A stretch of 64,000 bases of DNA from Polaribacter pacificus (GTDB lineage Bacteria > Bacteroidota > Bacteroidia > Flavobacteriales > Flavobacteriaceae), in the NCBI RefSeq assembly GCF_038024035.1, contig NZ_CP150664.1, forward strand, positions 806,001 through 870,000. The letters run 5' to 3'. Made by a program: the position numbers and the translations under genes. The notes under the pieces are model-generated. The model was not told the origin of the DNA and searched no databases. It saw nothing but the letters and a program-made list of their open reading frames with translations. This document shows, one piece after another, positions 7,860 through 19,654 of this stretch (the stretch's first letter is position 1; every line of letters begins with the position of its first letter).

Positions 7860-9095
7860 TTAAGCAAACTTGATAGACTTTACAGGACTAATTCTTGTGA
7901 TAATAATAGAAGGTAATAACAACATTAAAAAACACATCACCAGCGTCCCAATATTAAGCAATAAGATGGTAAAAAGATCAAGAGTAACAGGAACTTTAGA
8001 CACATAATAGGTTTCTGGATTTAAGGTGATAAAACCAAAATAAGACTGAGCAAACAGCAATAAAAATCCGATCAAATTACCCCAAAACAAGCCTTTTAAA
8101 ATAAGATAGGCTGCATTGTATAGAAAGACCTTTCGAATACTCCAGTTAGTACTTCCAAGCGCTTTTAAAATCCCGATCATTTGCACCCGCTCTAAGATAA
8201 GAACTAACAGAGCCGTAATCATATTGATGCTCGCTACCAAAATCATGATGCCAATAATAAACCAAATATTATTATCAAAAAGACCAACCCATTCAAAAAT
8301 AATAGGATATAAATCTACGACGGTATCACTGTTTAGTGTTGATCCTATCGCTGTATAAATTTCATTGCCCTTTTGTTCAATCTCATTAAAATCATCCAAT
8401 AAAACTTCAAAACCCCCAACCTGATCATCTGTCCATTTATTTAAGCGTTGTACTTCTCGGATGTCACCAATCATCATGTTTTTATCAAACTGATTGAATC
8501 CCGTATCAAAAATACCGGTAATCACCATCTTATATCTACTTGGCAATTTGTTTGCCTCAGACTTCATAAAAAAGACATTAATGGTATCGTTTAGATGTAA
8601 TTGAAGGCGATCAATCAAGCTTTTTGACAATAGCACATCTCTGGTTCTTTGCTGGTTAAAATCGGGTACGGATCCCGAGACCATATACTCTTTAAAAAAA
8701 GTCCAATCATAATCATCAGAAACTCCTTTAAAAACGATTCCTTCAAAATCAGTTGCAGTTCTAATTAAACCCGCTTTATTGGCAAAAACCTGAATATTTT
8801 TAATGCCGTCAACCGTTTGAAATTTCGGGTAAAAATCTTGATTTTTATCCACAGGACTTATAGAAACATCCGAGCTATTATCATTGTAATTTGTAATCAC
8901 AACATGCCCTTTAAAACCAGAGATTTTTTCTTTGATTTTTGTCTGTAAACCAGTACCCGTTGCTATAGAAATCATCATAATGATAAGTCCTAAAGCAATT
9001 GCAGTTATAGCAATTTTTATTATTGGAGAAGAAATACTATTTTTATATTCTTTTCCAGCAATAATGCGTTTTGCAATAAATAATTCGTAATTCAA
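7860..9095 (-). CDS. FtsX/LolE-type ABC transporter permease
   Basis: 411 residues with the MacB/FtsX layout: one N-terminal helix (about 25-46), a large periplasmic domain (about 50-270), and three C-terminal helices in the FtsX domain ending in PSIIITRISPVKSIKFA. LolC/E-type permeases pull lipoproteins from the inner membrane with the LolD ATPase; no ATPase gene is adjacent, so the substrate is not certain. The start is TTG at 9095, chosen because the family begins NYELFIAKRII and no ATG is available. The divergent NamZ gene starts only 4 bp away. Confidence 0.82.
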   Translation of the reverse strand: MNYELFIAKRIIAGKEYKNSISSPIIKIAITAIALGLIIMMISIATGTGLQTKIKEKISGFKGHVVITNYNDNSSDVSISPVDKNQDFYPKFQTVDGIKNIQVFANKAGLIRTATDFEGIVFKGVSDDYDWTFFKEYMVSGSVPDFNQQRTRDVLLSKSLIDRLQLHLNDTINVFFMKSEANKLPSRYKMVITGIFDTGFNQFDKNMMIGDIREVQRLNKWTDDQVGGFEVLLDDFNEIEQKGNEIYTAIGSTLNSDTVVDLYPIIFEWVGLFDNNIWFIIGIMILVASINMITALLVLILERVQMIGILKALGSTNWSIRKVFLYNAAYLILKGLFWGNLIGFLLLFAQSYFGFITLNPETYYVSKVPVTLDLFTILLLNIGTLVMCFLMLLLPSIIITRISPVKSIKFA

Positions 9096-9098
9096 ATT

Positions 9099-10358
9099 AT
9101 GATCGATTTTAAACCTTTCAAAAGTACATATTTATTCTTATTTCTTTTACTGAATTACCAGCTGATTTCTTGCGCTCAGAAAACAAAACCCCTTCAAGAA
9201 AAAACAATAGAAAAAATTACCGCTGTAAAAACCGGAGCAGAACGAACGGATGTATACCTAAACTTACTAAAGGGTAAAAATATTGCCATTGTTGCAAACC
9301 AAACTTCTGTTTTAAGTATTTTACAAAGAGACGAAGTTGCACCAAACGTTATGGGTTCTAAAAAAGTAACCCAACATTTGGTCGATTTTCTGCATAATTA
9401 CAACAATATAAATATTAAAAAAGTATTTGCGCCAGAACACGGATTTAGAGGAGATGCAGATGCTGCTGAACTAGTAAAAGATGGTTTAGACACTAAAACA
9501 GGCCTGCCAATTGTTTCTTTATACGGAAAAAGTAAAAAACCTTCAGCAAAACAATTAGAAGGAATTGATATTGTTGTTTTTGACATTCAAGATGTAGGCG
9601 CGCGTTTTTACACCTATATTTCTTCTTTACATTATGTAATGGAAGCCTGCGCTGAAGCGGGGATTTCTGTAATCATTTTAGACAGACCAAACCCAAATGG
9701 ACATTATGTTGACGGCCCTGTTTTAGAACTAGAGCACAAATCTTTTGTAGGCATGCATCCTGTTCCTGTTGTTTACGGAATGACGATTGGAGAATACGGT
9801 CAAATGATCAATGGAGAGAAATGGTTAAAAAACAAAGTACAATGTGATTTAACAGTGATTCCTTTAGAAAATTACACACACAAAACAGCTTATAGCCTAA
9901 CCATTAGACCTTCACCTAATTTACCAAATGACAAATCTATAAACCTCTACCCTAGTTTAGGTTTTTTTGAGGGAACAACAATTAATGCCGGCAGAGGAAC
10001 AGAGTTTCAATTTCAAAGGTATGGAGCATCTTTTTTTCCAAAAAGCGATTTTAGGTATACTCCAAGTCCAAATTTTGGCTCGAAGTACCCTAAAGAAAAA
10101 GGAAAGCTTTGTTATGGTGTCGACTTAAGGGCTACTAAAGAATTAAGTGCTTTAAACTTAGCATGGTTGATTGACGCCTATAAGAAGACTCCAAAAACAG
10201 AAAAGTTCTTTGGAAGCACGTTTACGATTCATGCAGGAACAAAAAAGCTTCAGCAACAAATTGAAGCGGGTTTATCTGAAAAAGAAATTAAAAAAACTTG
10301 GCAAAAAGACTTAAACAACTTTAAGATTACACGAAAAAAATACTTAATCTATCAGTAG
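9099..10358 (+). CDS. DUF1343 / NamZ-like exo-beta-N-acetylmuramidase, lipoprotein
   Basis: 419 residues. The N-terminus is a lipoprotein signal with an LISC box (C25). The body matches the DUF1343 family, whose characterised member NamZ removes MurNAc from peptidoglycan fragments (glycoside hydrolase family GH171). Landmarks include FAPEHGFRG, VVFDIQDVGARFYTY and LDRPNPNG, all conserved in the family. Location should be periplasmic or membrane-anchored, working in cell-wall recycling. It is divergent from a FtsX-type permease with almost no intergenic DNA, so its promoter must lie inside the permease gene. Confidence 0.85.
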   Translation: MIDFKPFKSTYLFLFLLLNYQLISCAQKTKPLQEKTIEKITAVKTGAERTDVYLNLLKGKNIAIVANQTSVLSILQRDEVAPNVMGSKKVTQHLVDFLHNYNNINIKKVFAPEHGFRGDADAAELVKDGLDTKTGLPIVSLYGKSKKPSAKQLEGIDIVVFDIQDVGARFYTYISSLHYVMEACAEAGISVIILDRPNPNGHYVDGPVLELEHKSFVGMHPVPVVYGMTIGEYGQMINGEKWLKNKVQCDLTVIPLENYTHKTAYSLTIRPSPNLPNDKSINLYPSLGFFEGTTINAGRGTEFQFQRYGASFFPKSDFRYTPSPNFGSKYPKEKGKLCYGVDLRATKELSALNLAWLIDAYKKTPKTEKFFGSTFTIHAGTKKLQQQIEAGLSEKEIKKTWQKDLNNFKITRKKYLIYQ

Positions 10359-10410
10359 CTTTTTCAATTTATATTTACAATTCATTTTAATAAAAACCCC
10401 TGCAAAGAAC

Positions 10411-11238
10411 TTAGCTGTTTGTTGGCTTTCTATAGCCCTGAAAAGGTTGTTTTAGCAGCTCTTTTAAAGAAGAATTACTTACCTCGTCCGGAAAAGTATC
10501 GACTCCGTAAACAATCTTCTCACGATCTAAATACTTATAAGTACCAAGCAATCGATCCCAAATAGAAAAGATATTTCCGTAATTAGAATCCGTATAAGGC
10601 AATTGATAATGATGGTGGATCTTATGCATGTCTGGAGAAACAATAAAATAGCTTAAAAATTTATCAAGCTTTTTGGGCATTCTAATATTTGCATGGGTCA
10701 ATTGAGTAAAGATCAACGACATGGATTGATACAACATTACAATAGCAATGGGTGTTCCAATGATAAAGACACCAAATAAAGTAAAGGCAAATCGGATTAA
10801 ACTCTCAAGTGGATGATGTCTATTAGCAGTTGTAGTATCTACCTTATGATCAGTATGGTGCACCAAGTGTATCATCCATAAATAAGAAACTTTGTGCTCT
10901 ATAAAATGAGCCAAATAGGCCCCGAAAAAATCAAGGAGCAACAAGCCCAACAATACATACAATGCCAATGGCATTTCTGGCATCCAATTAATCAAACCAA
11001 ACTGATGGGTTTGTACCCAATCAGCTGTTTTTAATAAAACAAAAGCCAAAGCAAAATTAATGACAACAGTCGTCGCAGTAAAAAAAAGGTTAGGAAACGC
11101 GTGTTTCCATTTGTGATACTTAAAGTTAAACAAAGGCAAAGCGCCTTCTAAAAGCCAAAAAAAAGTAATCCCTCCTACTAAAATTATGCTTCTGTGCAAT
11201 GAAGGGATGGTTTCAAAATAATTGATAATGGTTTCCAA
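10411..11238 (-). CDS. Sterol desaturase / fatty acid hydroxylase family membrane protein
   Basis: 275 residues with four or five hydrophobic helices and the eight-histidine di-iron pattern: HFIEH (111-115), HLVHH (124-128), NRHHPLE (about 139-145) and HKIHHH near residue 215. Such enzymes hydroxylate or desaturate lipids with O2 in the inner membrane; bacterial substrates include fatty acyl groups and carotenoids, and none can be assigned here. It converges with the NamZ gene 52 nt away without an obvious terminator. Confidence 0.85.
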   Translation of the reverse strand: METIINYFETIPSLHRSIILVGGITFFWLLEGALPLFNFKYHKWKHAFPNLFFTATTVVINFALAFVLLKTADWVQTHQFGLINWMPEMPLALYVLLGLLLLDFFGAYLAHFIEHKVSYLWMIHLVHHTDHKVDTTTANRHHPLESLIRFAFTLFGVFIIGTPIAIVMLYQSMSLIFTQLTHANIRMPKKLDKFLSYFIVSPDMHKIHHHYQLPYTDSNYGNIFSIWDRLLGTYKYLDREKIVYGVDTFPDEVSNSSLKELLKQPFQGYRKPTNS

Positions 11239-11320
11239 TGAGATCTATTTTTTCTAAAGATAACCAAAAAATATTTTTTAATGAATCTGATAAAATTAGC
11301 TCAACGTATAAAACCCTTCA

Positions 11321-11854
11321 CTAACTCCGTCTCACTTTTTTATTTGAATGCATAGGCAGTCTTTCTTTCAAAGCCTCTACTATATTGTAAGCAGCAGGGC
11401 AAATCTCTGTATTTTGAAGCGTTAAATCAGTTATTTGAATAAACTTTTTTCTGTTTGTATGTGGGTATTCTGCACAAGCTTTGGGCCTAACTTCATAGAT
11501 AAAACAGCTATTGTCTGTTTCATCAAAAAAGGTACAAGGAGCAGAAGTTAAGACCATAAAATCATCTTCATCTCTCACTAAGTATTCTTCTTTAAACTTT
11601 GCCACTTTCATTCGCAAGTGCTTAGAGATACGCTCTACATCTTTTTCTGTAAAAATAGGACTTGTGGTTTTACAGCAATTTCCACAGCTTAAACAATCTG
11701 TCTTCTTAAACTCTTCTTCATGGAGCTCTTGCATAACATAATCTAAGTTCTTAGGAGTTCTCCTTCTAAGATTTGCAAAATATTTTTGTCCTTCTTTCTT
11801 TGCGTCCTTAGCCAATTTAGGCAAAGCTTCTAATCGTTTATCCATGTCTTCCAT
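11321..11854 (-). CDS. YkgJ-family cysteine cluster protein
   Basis: 177 residues. The CLSCGNCC cluster (C54, C57, C60, C61) is followed by PCTFF and RPKACAEYP cysteines, the zinc- or iron-sulfur-binding layout of the YkgJ/UPF0153 family. The biochemical role is unproven in most members. The start ATG at 11854 lies only a few nt after the predicted transcription start, so ATG 11845 is a real alternative. It is divergent from argS. Confidence 0.82.
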   Translation of the reverse strand: MEDMDKRLEALPKLAKDAKKEGQKYFANLRRRTPKNLDYVMQELHEEEFKKTDCLSCGNCCKTTSPIFTEKDVERISKHLRMKVAKFKEEYLVRDEDDFMVLTSAPCTFFDETDNSCFIYEVRPKACAEYPHTNRKKFIQITDLTLQNTEICPAAYNIVEALKERLPMHSNKKVRRS

Positions 11855-11861
11855 ACAAGTG

Positions 11862-11869
11862 CAAAAATA
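11862..11869 (-). promoter_or_regulatory. -7 box of the YkgJ-family gene
   Basis: Reads TATTTTTG on the minus strand, an exact TAnnTTTG match 7 nt before the upstream ATG, implying a very short leader. Confidence 0.45.
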
Positions 11870-11912
11870 CCAATATTAATTTCAATAGCCCTTTTAAATA
11901 TGAAGGAGAAAT

Positions 11913-11948
11913 TTTGAACATAAAAATCAAATAAAATATGTAGTTTTG
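11913..11948 (+). promoter_or_regulatory. Bacteroidota-type promoter of argS
   Basis: TTTG at 11913-11916, 24-nt spacer, TAGTTTTG at 11941-11948. It overlaps an upstream extension of the argS frame and so supports the start at 11970. Confidence 0.55.
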
Positions 11949-11969
11949 CACTTCAATTTGCAAGAAGAA

Positions 11970-13748
11970 ATGAGTATTCAAACCCGCATAGAAACTACCG
12001 TAAAAGAAGCTATTTTAACCCTATACAAAACAGAGATTCCTTCTGTTGAGTTTCAAGCTACTAGAAAAGAATTTGAAGGAGATATAACCGTAGTGATCTT
12101 TCCGATGCTGCGCTATGTAAAAGGAAACCCTGTTCAAATAGGAGAAGCTGTAGGAAACTACCTGGTAACACATCTTTCAGAAATTATCCGATTTAATGTA
12201 GTCAAAGGCTTTTTAAATTTAGTAATTGAAGATGCCAACTACTTAAATTCTTTTGCTGGTATTTTTAGCAACACCAATTATGGTTTTGTAAACGCAGCTG
12301 AAGAAAGTGATGCTATTTTGGTAGAATATTCATCACCTAACACAAACAAACCTTTGCATTTAGGACATGTCAGAAACAACCTATTGGGTTTTTCTGTTGC
12401 AGAAATACTCAAAGCAGCCGGAAACAACGTGTACAAAACTCAGATTATTAACGATCGAGGAATACACATTTGTAAATCAATGCTCGCTTGGCAAAAATTC
12501 GGCAAGGGAGAAACGCCAAGTTCAACAGGATTAAAAGGTGATAAATTAGTAGGTAACTACTATGTTAAGTTTGATCAAGAATACAAAAAAGAAGTCGCTA
12601 CCTTAATAGCCGAGGGACTTACTGAAGAAACCGCTAAAAAGGAAGCTCCTTTGTTAATTGAAGCTCAAGAGATGCTTCAGGCTTGGGAAGCTGGTGATCC
12701 TAAAACCAAAGAGCTCTGGGAAACCATGAATACTTGGGTGTACGAAGGTTTTGAAACTACTTATAAAAATATGGGAGTTAATTTTGACTCGTATTATTAT
12801 GAAAGCAATACTTATCTATTAGGAAAAGACAATATTATAGAAGGTCTTGAAAAAGGCGTTTTTTACAAAAAAGAAGATGGTTCTGTTTGGATTGATTTAA
12901 CAGAAGATGGATTGGATGAGAAAATCGTTTTAAGATCTGATGGTACTGCTGTTTATATGACACAAGATATTGGGACTGCCATACAAAGATCTAAAGATTA
13001 TCCAGGGCTAAAAGGAATGGTCTATACAGTCGGAAACGAGCAAGACTATCATTTTAAAGTGCTTTTTTTAATCTTAAAGAAACTAGGTTACTCATGGGCT
13101 GATCAACTGTATCACCTAAGTTATGGGATGGTCGATTTACCGTCTGGTAAAATGAAATCTAGAGAAGGTACTGTGGTTGATGCTGATGAACTAATGGTTG
13201 AGATGACAGACACTGCAAGAAGTTTATCTCAAGAATTAGGAAAGTTAGAAGGATATTCTGAAGAAGAGAAAGAAGCGCTCTATAAAACCATCGGTTTGGG
13301 TGCCTTAAAATATTATATTTTAAAAGTAGACCCTAAAAAACGCATCTTATTTGACCCAAAAGAATCTGTAGATTTTCAAGGAAATACAGGGCCTTTTATT
13401 CAGTACACCTATGCGAGAATTCAATCTATCTTAAGAAAAGCAAACTTCGATTATTCGAAGCCTGTCAACGATATTGAATTGCATCCTAAAGAAAAAGAGC
13501 TAATCAAGATTATTGAAAATTACCCAGAGGTTATTCAACTAGCTGCTGCCAACCACTCACCTGCATTGATTGCAAATTATACGTACGACTTAGTTAAAGA
13601 ATTCAATTCTTTTTACCAGAACGTATCTATTTTAGGTGAAGAAGTTCTTAGCAGTAAAATTATTAGAGTTCAGCTGTCTAAAAAAGTAAGCGAAATCATA
13701 AAATCAGCATTTTCTTTATTGGGAATTCAAGTGCCAGAAAGAATGTAG
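11970..13748 (+). CDS. argS: Arginyl-tRNA synthetase
   Basis: Class I aminoacyl-tRNA synthetase that charges tRNA-Arg. With the start at ATG 11970 (MSIQTRIETTV) it has 592 residues, the usual flavobacterial length; the frame is open to 11946, but that would include the -7 promoter box. It has the N-terminal Add-1 domain, the HIGH motif as LHLGH (residues about 130-134), the KMSKS-equivalent KMKSREGT, and the C-terminal DALR anticodon-binding domain ending in GIQVPERM. Confidence 0.96.
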   Translation: MSIQTRIETTVKEAILTLYKTEIPSVEFQATRKEFEGDITVVIFPMLRYVKGNPVQIGEAVGNYLVTHLSEIIRFNVVKGFLNLVIEDANYLNSFAGIFSNTNYGFVNAAEESDAILVEYSSPNTNKPLHLGHVRNNLLGFSVAEILKAAGNNVYKTQIINDRGIHICKSMLAWQKFGKGETPSSTGLKGDKLVGNYYVKFDQEYKKEVATLIAEGLTEETAKKEAPLLIEAQEMLQAWEAGDPKTKELWETMNTWVYEGFETTYKNMGVNFDSYYYESNTYLLGKDNIIEGLEKGVFYKKEDGSVWIDLTEDGLDEKIVLRSDGTAVYMTQDIGTAIQRSKDYPGLKGMVYTVGNEQDYHFKVLFLILKKLGYSWADQLYHLSYGMVDLPSGKMKSREGTVVDADELMVEMTDTARSLSQELGKLEGYSEEEKEALYKTIGLGALKYYILKVDPKKRILFDPKESVDFQGNTGPFIQYTYARIQSILRKANFDYSKPVNDIELHPKEKELIKIIENYPEVIQLAAANHSPALIANYTYDLVKEFNSFYQNVSILGEEVLSSKIIRVQLSKKVSEIIKSAFSLLGIQVPERM

Positions 13749-13768
13749 TTGGTAATTTGATTGTGAAC

Positions 13769-13802
13769 TTGGACACATTTATAACGAGAATGCTTAAATT
13801 TG
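13769..13802 (+). promoter_or_regulatory. Bacteroidota-type promoter of lpdA
   Basis: TTG at 13769-13771, 23-nt spacer, TAAATTTG at 13795-13802. It leaves a leader of about 100 nt before lpdA, unusually long for this window; I see no clear riboswitch in it. Confidence 0.5.
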
Positions 13803-13908
13803 TCACTCAGAAAGGAATCATATTTTGAGACCCCAGCGAGAATATAAACAACGAAATAAAAACTATTGAAAATTTCGGTTTTCAAAATTAAATCAAAAAC
13901 AATACACA

Positions 13909-15297
13909 ATGAAATACGACGTACTTATTATTGGAAGTGGTCCTGGAGGTTATGTAACAGCTATTAGAGCTTCTCAGCTGGGATTAAAAACAGCCATTGT
14001 AGAAAAAGAAAACTTAGGCGGAATTTGTCTTAACTGGGGATGTATCCCAACCAAAGCTTTGTTAAAATCAGCTCAGGTATATGACTATTTAAAACACGTT
14101 GATGAATACGGATTAAAAGCCGAAGCCATTGACAAAGATTTTGAAGCAGTAATCAAAAGAAGTCGTGGTGTTGCAGAAGGAATGAGCAAAGGTGTTCAGT
14201 TCTTAATGAAGAAAAACAAAATCGATATCATTGACGGTTTTGGAAAAATTAAAACGGGTAAAAAAGTTGATGTTACTGATGCCAAAGGTACCGTAACAGA
14301 ATACAGTGCAGAACATATTATCATTGCTACTGGAGCACGTTCTAGAGTATTGCCAAACTTACCACAAGATGGAAAAAAAGTAATTGGATACAGAGAAGCA
14401 ATGAGTTTGCCTAAGCAACCTAAATCTATGATTGTCGTTGGGTCAGGCGCTATCGGTGTAGAGTTTGCACATTTTTACAATTCTATGGGAACTGATGTAA
14501 CCATCGTTGAATTTATGCCCAATGTTGTTCCTTTAGAAGACATTGATGTATCTAAGCAATTTGAGAGATCAATTAAAAAAGCTGGAATCAAAGTAATGAC
14601 AAACTCTTCTGTAGAGTCTGTTGATACCACTGGAAAGGGTGTAAAAGCTACCGTTAAAACTAAAAAAGGCGAAGAAATACTAGAAGCTGATATCGTATTG
14701 TCTGCTGTAGGTATTAAAACCAATATAGAAAACATTGGATTAGAAGATGTAGGAATTATTACTGATAGAGATAAAATTTTAGTAAATGATTTTTATCAAA
14801 CCAACATCCCTGGATATTATGCTATTGGTGATGTAGTTCCTGGTCCTGCTTTGGCACACGTTGCGTCTGCAGAAGGAATTACCTGTGTTGAGAAAATTGC
14901 AGGATTGCATACAGAAGCGATTGACTATGGAAATATCCCTGGTTGTACTTATGCTACTCCTGAGATTGCATCAGTAGGAATGACTGAAGCACAAGCAAAA
15001 GAAAATGGCTATGAACTTAAAGTTGGAAAATTCCCATTTTCTGCTTCTGGGAAAGCAAAAGCTGCAGGAACCCCTGATGGTTTTGTCAAAGTAATTTTTG
15101 ATGCTAAATACGGAGAATGGTTAGGTTGTCATATGATTGGAGCTGGTGTAACTGATATGATAGCAGAAGCTGTTTTAGGACGCAAACTAGAAACCACAGG
15201 TCATGAAGTACTAAAAGCAATACATCCTCACCCAACCATGAGTGAAGCGGTTATGGAAGCTGTTGCTGACGCTTATGGTGAAGTGATTCACTTGTAA
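13909..15297 (+). CDS. lpdA: Dihydrolipoyl dehydrogenase (E3)
   Basis: FAD flavoenzyme that reoxidises dihydrolipoamide for the pyruvate, 2-oxoglutarate and branched-chain dehydrogenase complexes and the glycine cleavage system. The 462-residue length is typical. Motifs: GSGPGGY at the N-terminal FAD site, redox pair C40-x4-C45 (GGICLNWGC), the NAD-binding GSGAIGVEF, and the C-terminal HPHPTMSE catalytic His-Glu. It stands alone with its own promoter and terminator and is not next to E1/E2 genes. It shares lipoyl-dependent metabolism with lipA at 5174. Confidence 0.96.
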   Translation: MKYDVLIIGSGPGGYVTAIRASQLGLKTAIVEKENLGGICLNWGCIPTKALLKSAQVYDYLKHVDEYGLKAEAIDKDFEAVIKRSRGVAEGMSKGVQFLMKKNKIDIIDGFGKIKTGKKVDVTDAKGTVTEYSAEHIIIATGARSRVLPNLPQDGKKVIGYREAMSLPKQPKSMIVVGSGAIGVEFAHFYNSMGTDVTIVEFMPNVVPLEDIDVSKQFERSIKKAGIKVMTNSSVESVDTTGKGVKATVKTKKGEEILEADIVLSAVGIKTNIENIGLEDVGIITDRDKILVNDFYQTNIPGYYAIGDVVPGPALAHVASAEGITCVEKIAGLHTEAIDYGNIPGCTYATPEIASVGMTEAQAKENGYELKVGKFPFSASGKAKAAGTPDGFVKVIFDAKYGEWLGCHMIGAGVTDMIAEAVLGRKLETTGHEVLKAIHPHPTMSEAVMEAVADAYGEVIHL

Positions 15298-15346
15298 AAT
15301 AAAAATGAGCTTCTTAGTATAGCAAGAAACTCATTCGATAAATTGT

Positions 15347-18687
<3,341 letters not shown>

Positions 18688-18699
18688 GCGTTAAAAGAT

Positions 18700-18738
18700 G
18701 AAATACTGTAAGGTGAGTTAGCTCCGTTTTGCAGTGTT
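18700..18738 (+). terminator. Probable terminator after the beta-galactosidase gene
   Basis: An imperfect hairpin (outer ACTG/CAGT, inner GAG-TTAG-CTC) followed by a run of nine or more Ts. The stem has unpaired bases, so confidence is moderate. Confidence 0.5.
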
Positions 18739-18744
18739 TTTTTT

Positions 18745-19617
18745 TTAGCTAAAACTCCAAGCTACTATACGTGTCACTTTATTTCCTTGATGCATTGGTA
18801 TCACCTTAAATTGGCTCGCTTTTAATTTTGTAGCAGAAGCTTGTAGACTTTCTACATTCTCTTTTTTAGAAACCAAAGAGGTAAACCATTTACAAGCTTT
18901 GGGATACAATGAACTTTCATAAAGATAGGTATGTAAAAAAGCTTTTTCACCTCCTATATACCATAATTCATTGTTATTACCAGAGAAGTTTCGAACGGCA
19001 TTGGTTCCAAGATTTCTGGTTTTTCTTCTATTGGCTCCACGCGCCTCTTCTTCTGATTTAAAAAATGGTGGATTGCACATGCTAATACTAAAAGCATCTT
19101 CTGGCTCTATTATTCCTTTTAAAACATGAGATTCATCAAATTGTTGACGCAATTGGATCTGCGCATCCAAATCATTGTCATCAATAATATCTTGAGCAGC
19201 ATCTAATGAATCAAGTTCTATATCTGTTCCCACAAAATTCCAATTGTAAATAGCAGATCCTAATAAAGGATAAATACAGGTGGCTCCTGTACCAATATCT
19301 AAGACAGAAATCGGTTCAGAAATTTTTGAATCAGTTATCAAATCATTCAAATGATGAATATAATCTACTCGACCCGGAATAGGCGGGCATAAGTTTTCAT
19401 CTGGAAACTCCCAACGCTTAAGACCATAATGCGCAAACAACAAAGCTCTATTTACTTCTTTAACTGCTTTTGGATCTGAAAAATCAACCGTTAAATTGTC
19501 ATAAGTATTTGTAAAAATATAAGGCTCCAATCCGGGATTGGCTTTTACTAAAACCTTAAAATCGTAACCCGTATTGTGAATATTCTTAGGATGAAAATTC
19601 TTTGTATTTGCTGTCAT
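18745..19617 (-). CDS. rlmF: 23S rRNA (adenine-1618-N6)-methyltransferase
   Basis: 290-residue SAM-dependent methyltransferase of the RlmF (YbiN) family, which methylates A1618 of 23S rRNA. The SAM-binding motif is VLDIGTGA (105-112) and the N6-adenine methyltransferase catalytic motif is NPPF (182-185). The family hallmark near the N-terminus, FHPKNIHNTGYDF, is present. The gene is 37 nt downstream of bshC and may be read from the same transcript. Confidence 0.93.
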   Translation of the reverse strand: MTANTKNFHPKNIHNTGYDFKVLVKANPGLEPYIFTNTYDNLTVDFSDPKAVKEVNRALLFAHYGLKRWEFPDENLCPPIPGRVDYIHHLNDLITDSKISEPISVLDIGTGATCIYPLLGSAIYNWNFVGTDIELDSLDAAQDIIDDNDLDAQIQLRQQFDESHVLKGIIEPEDAFSISMCNPPFFKSEEEARGANRRKTRNLGTNAVRNFSGNNNELWYIGGEKAFLHTYLYESSLYPKACKWFTSLVSKKENVESLQASATKLKASQFKVIPMHQGNKVTRIVAWSFS

Positions 19618-19654
19618 TCTTTGCTGATCTAACTAAGATCTTTTGTTGTTAAAA

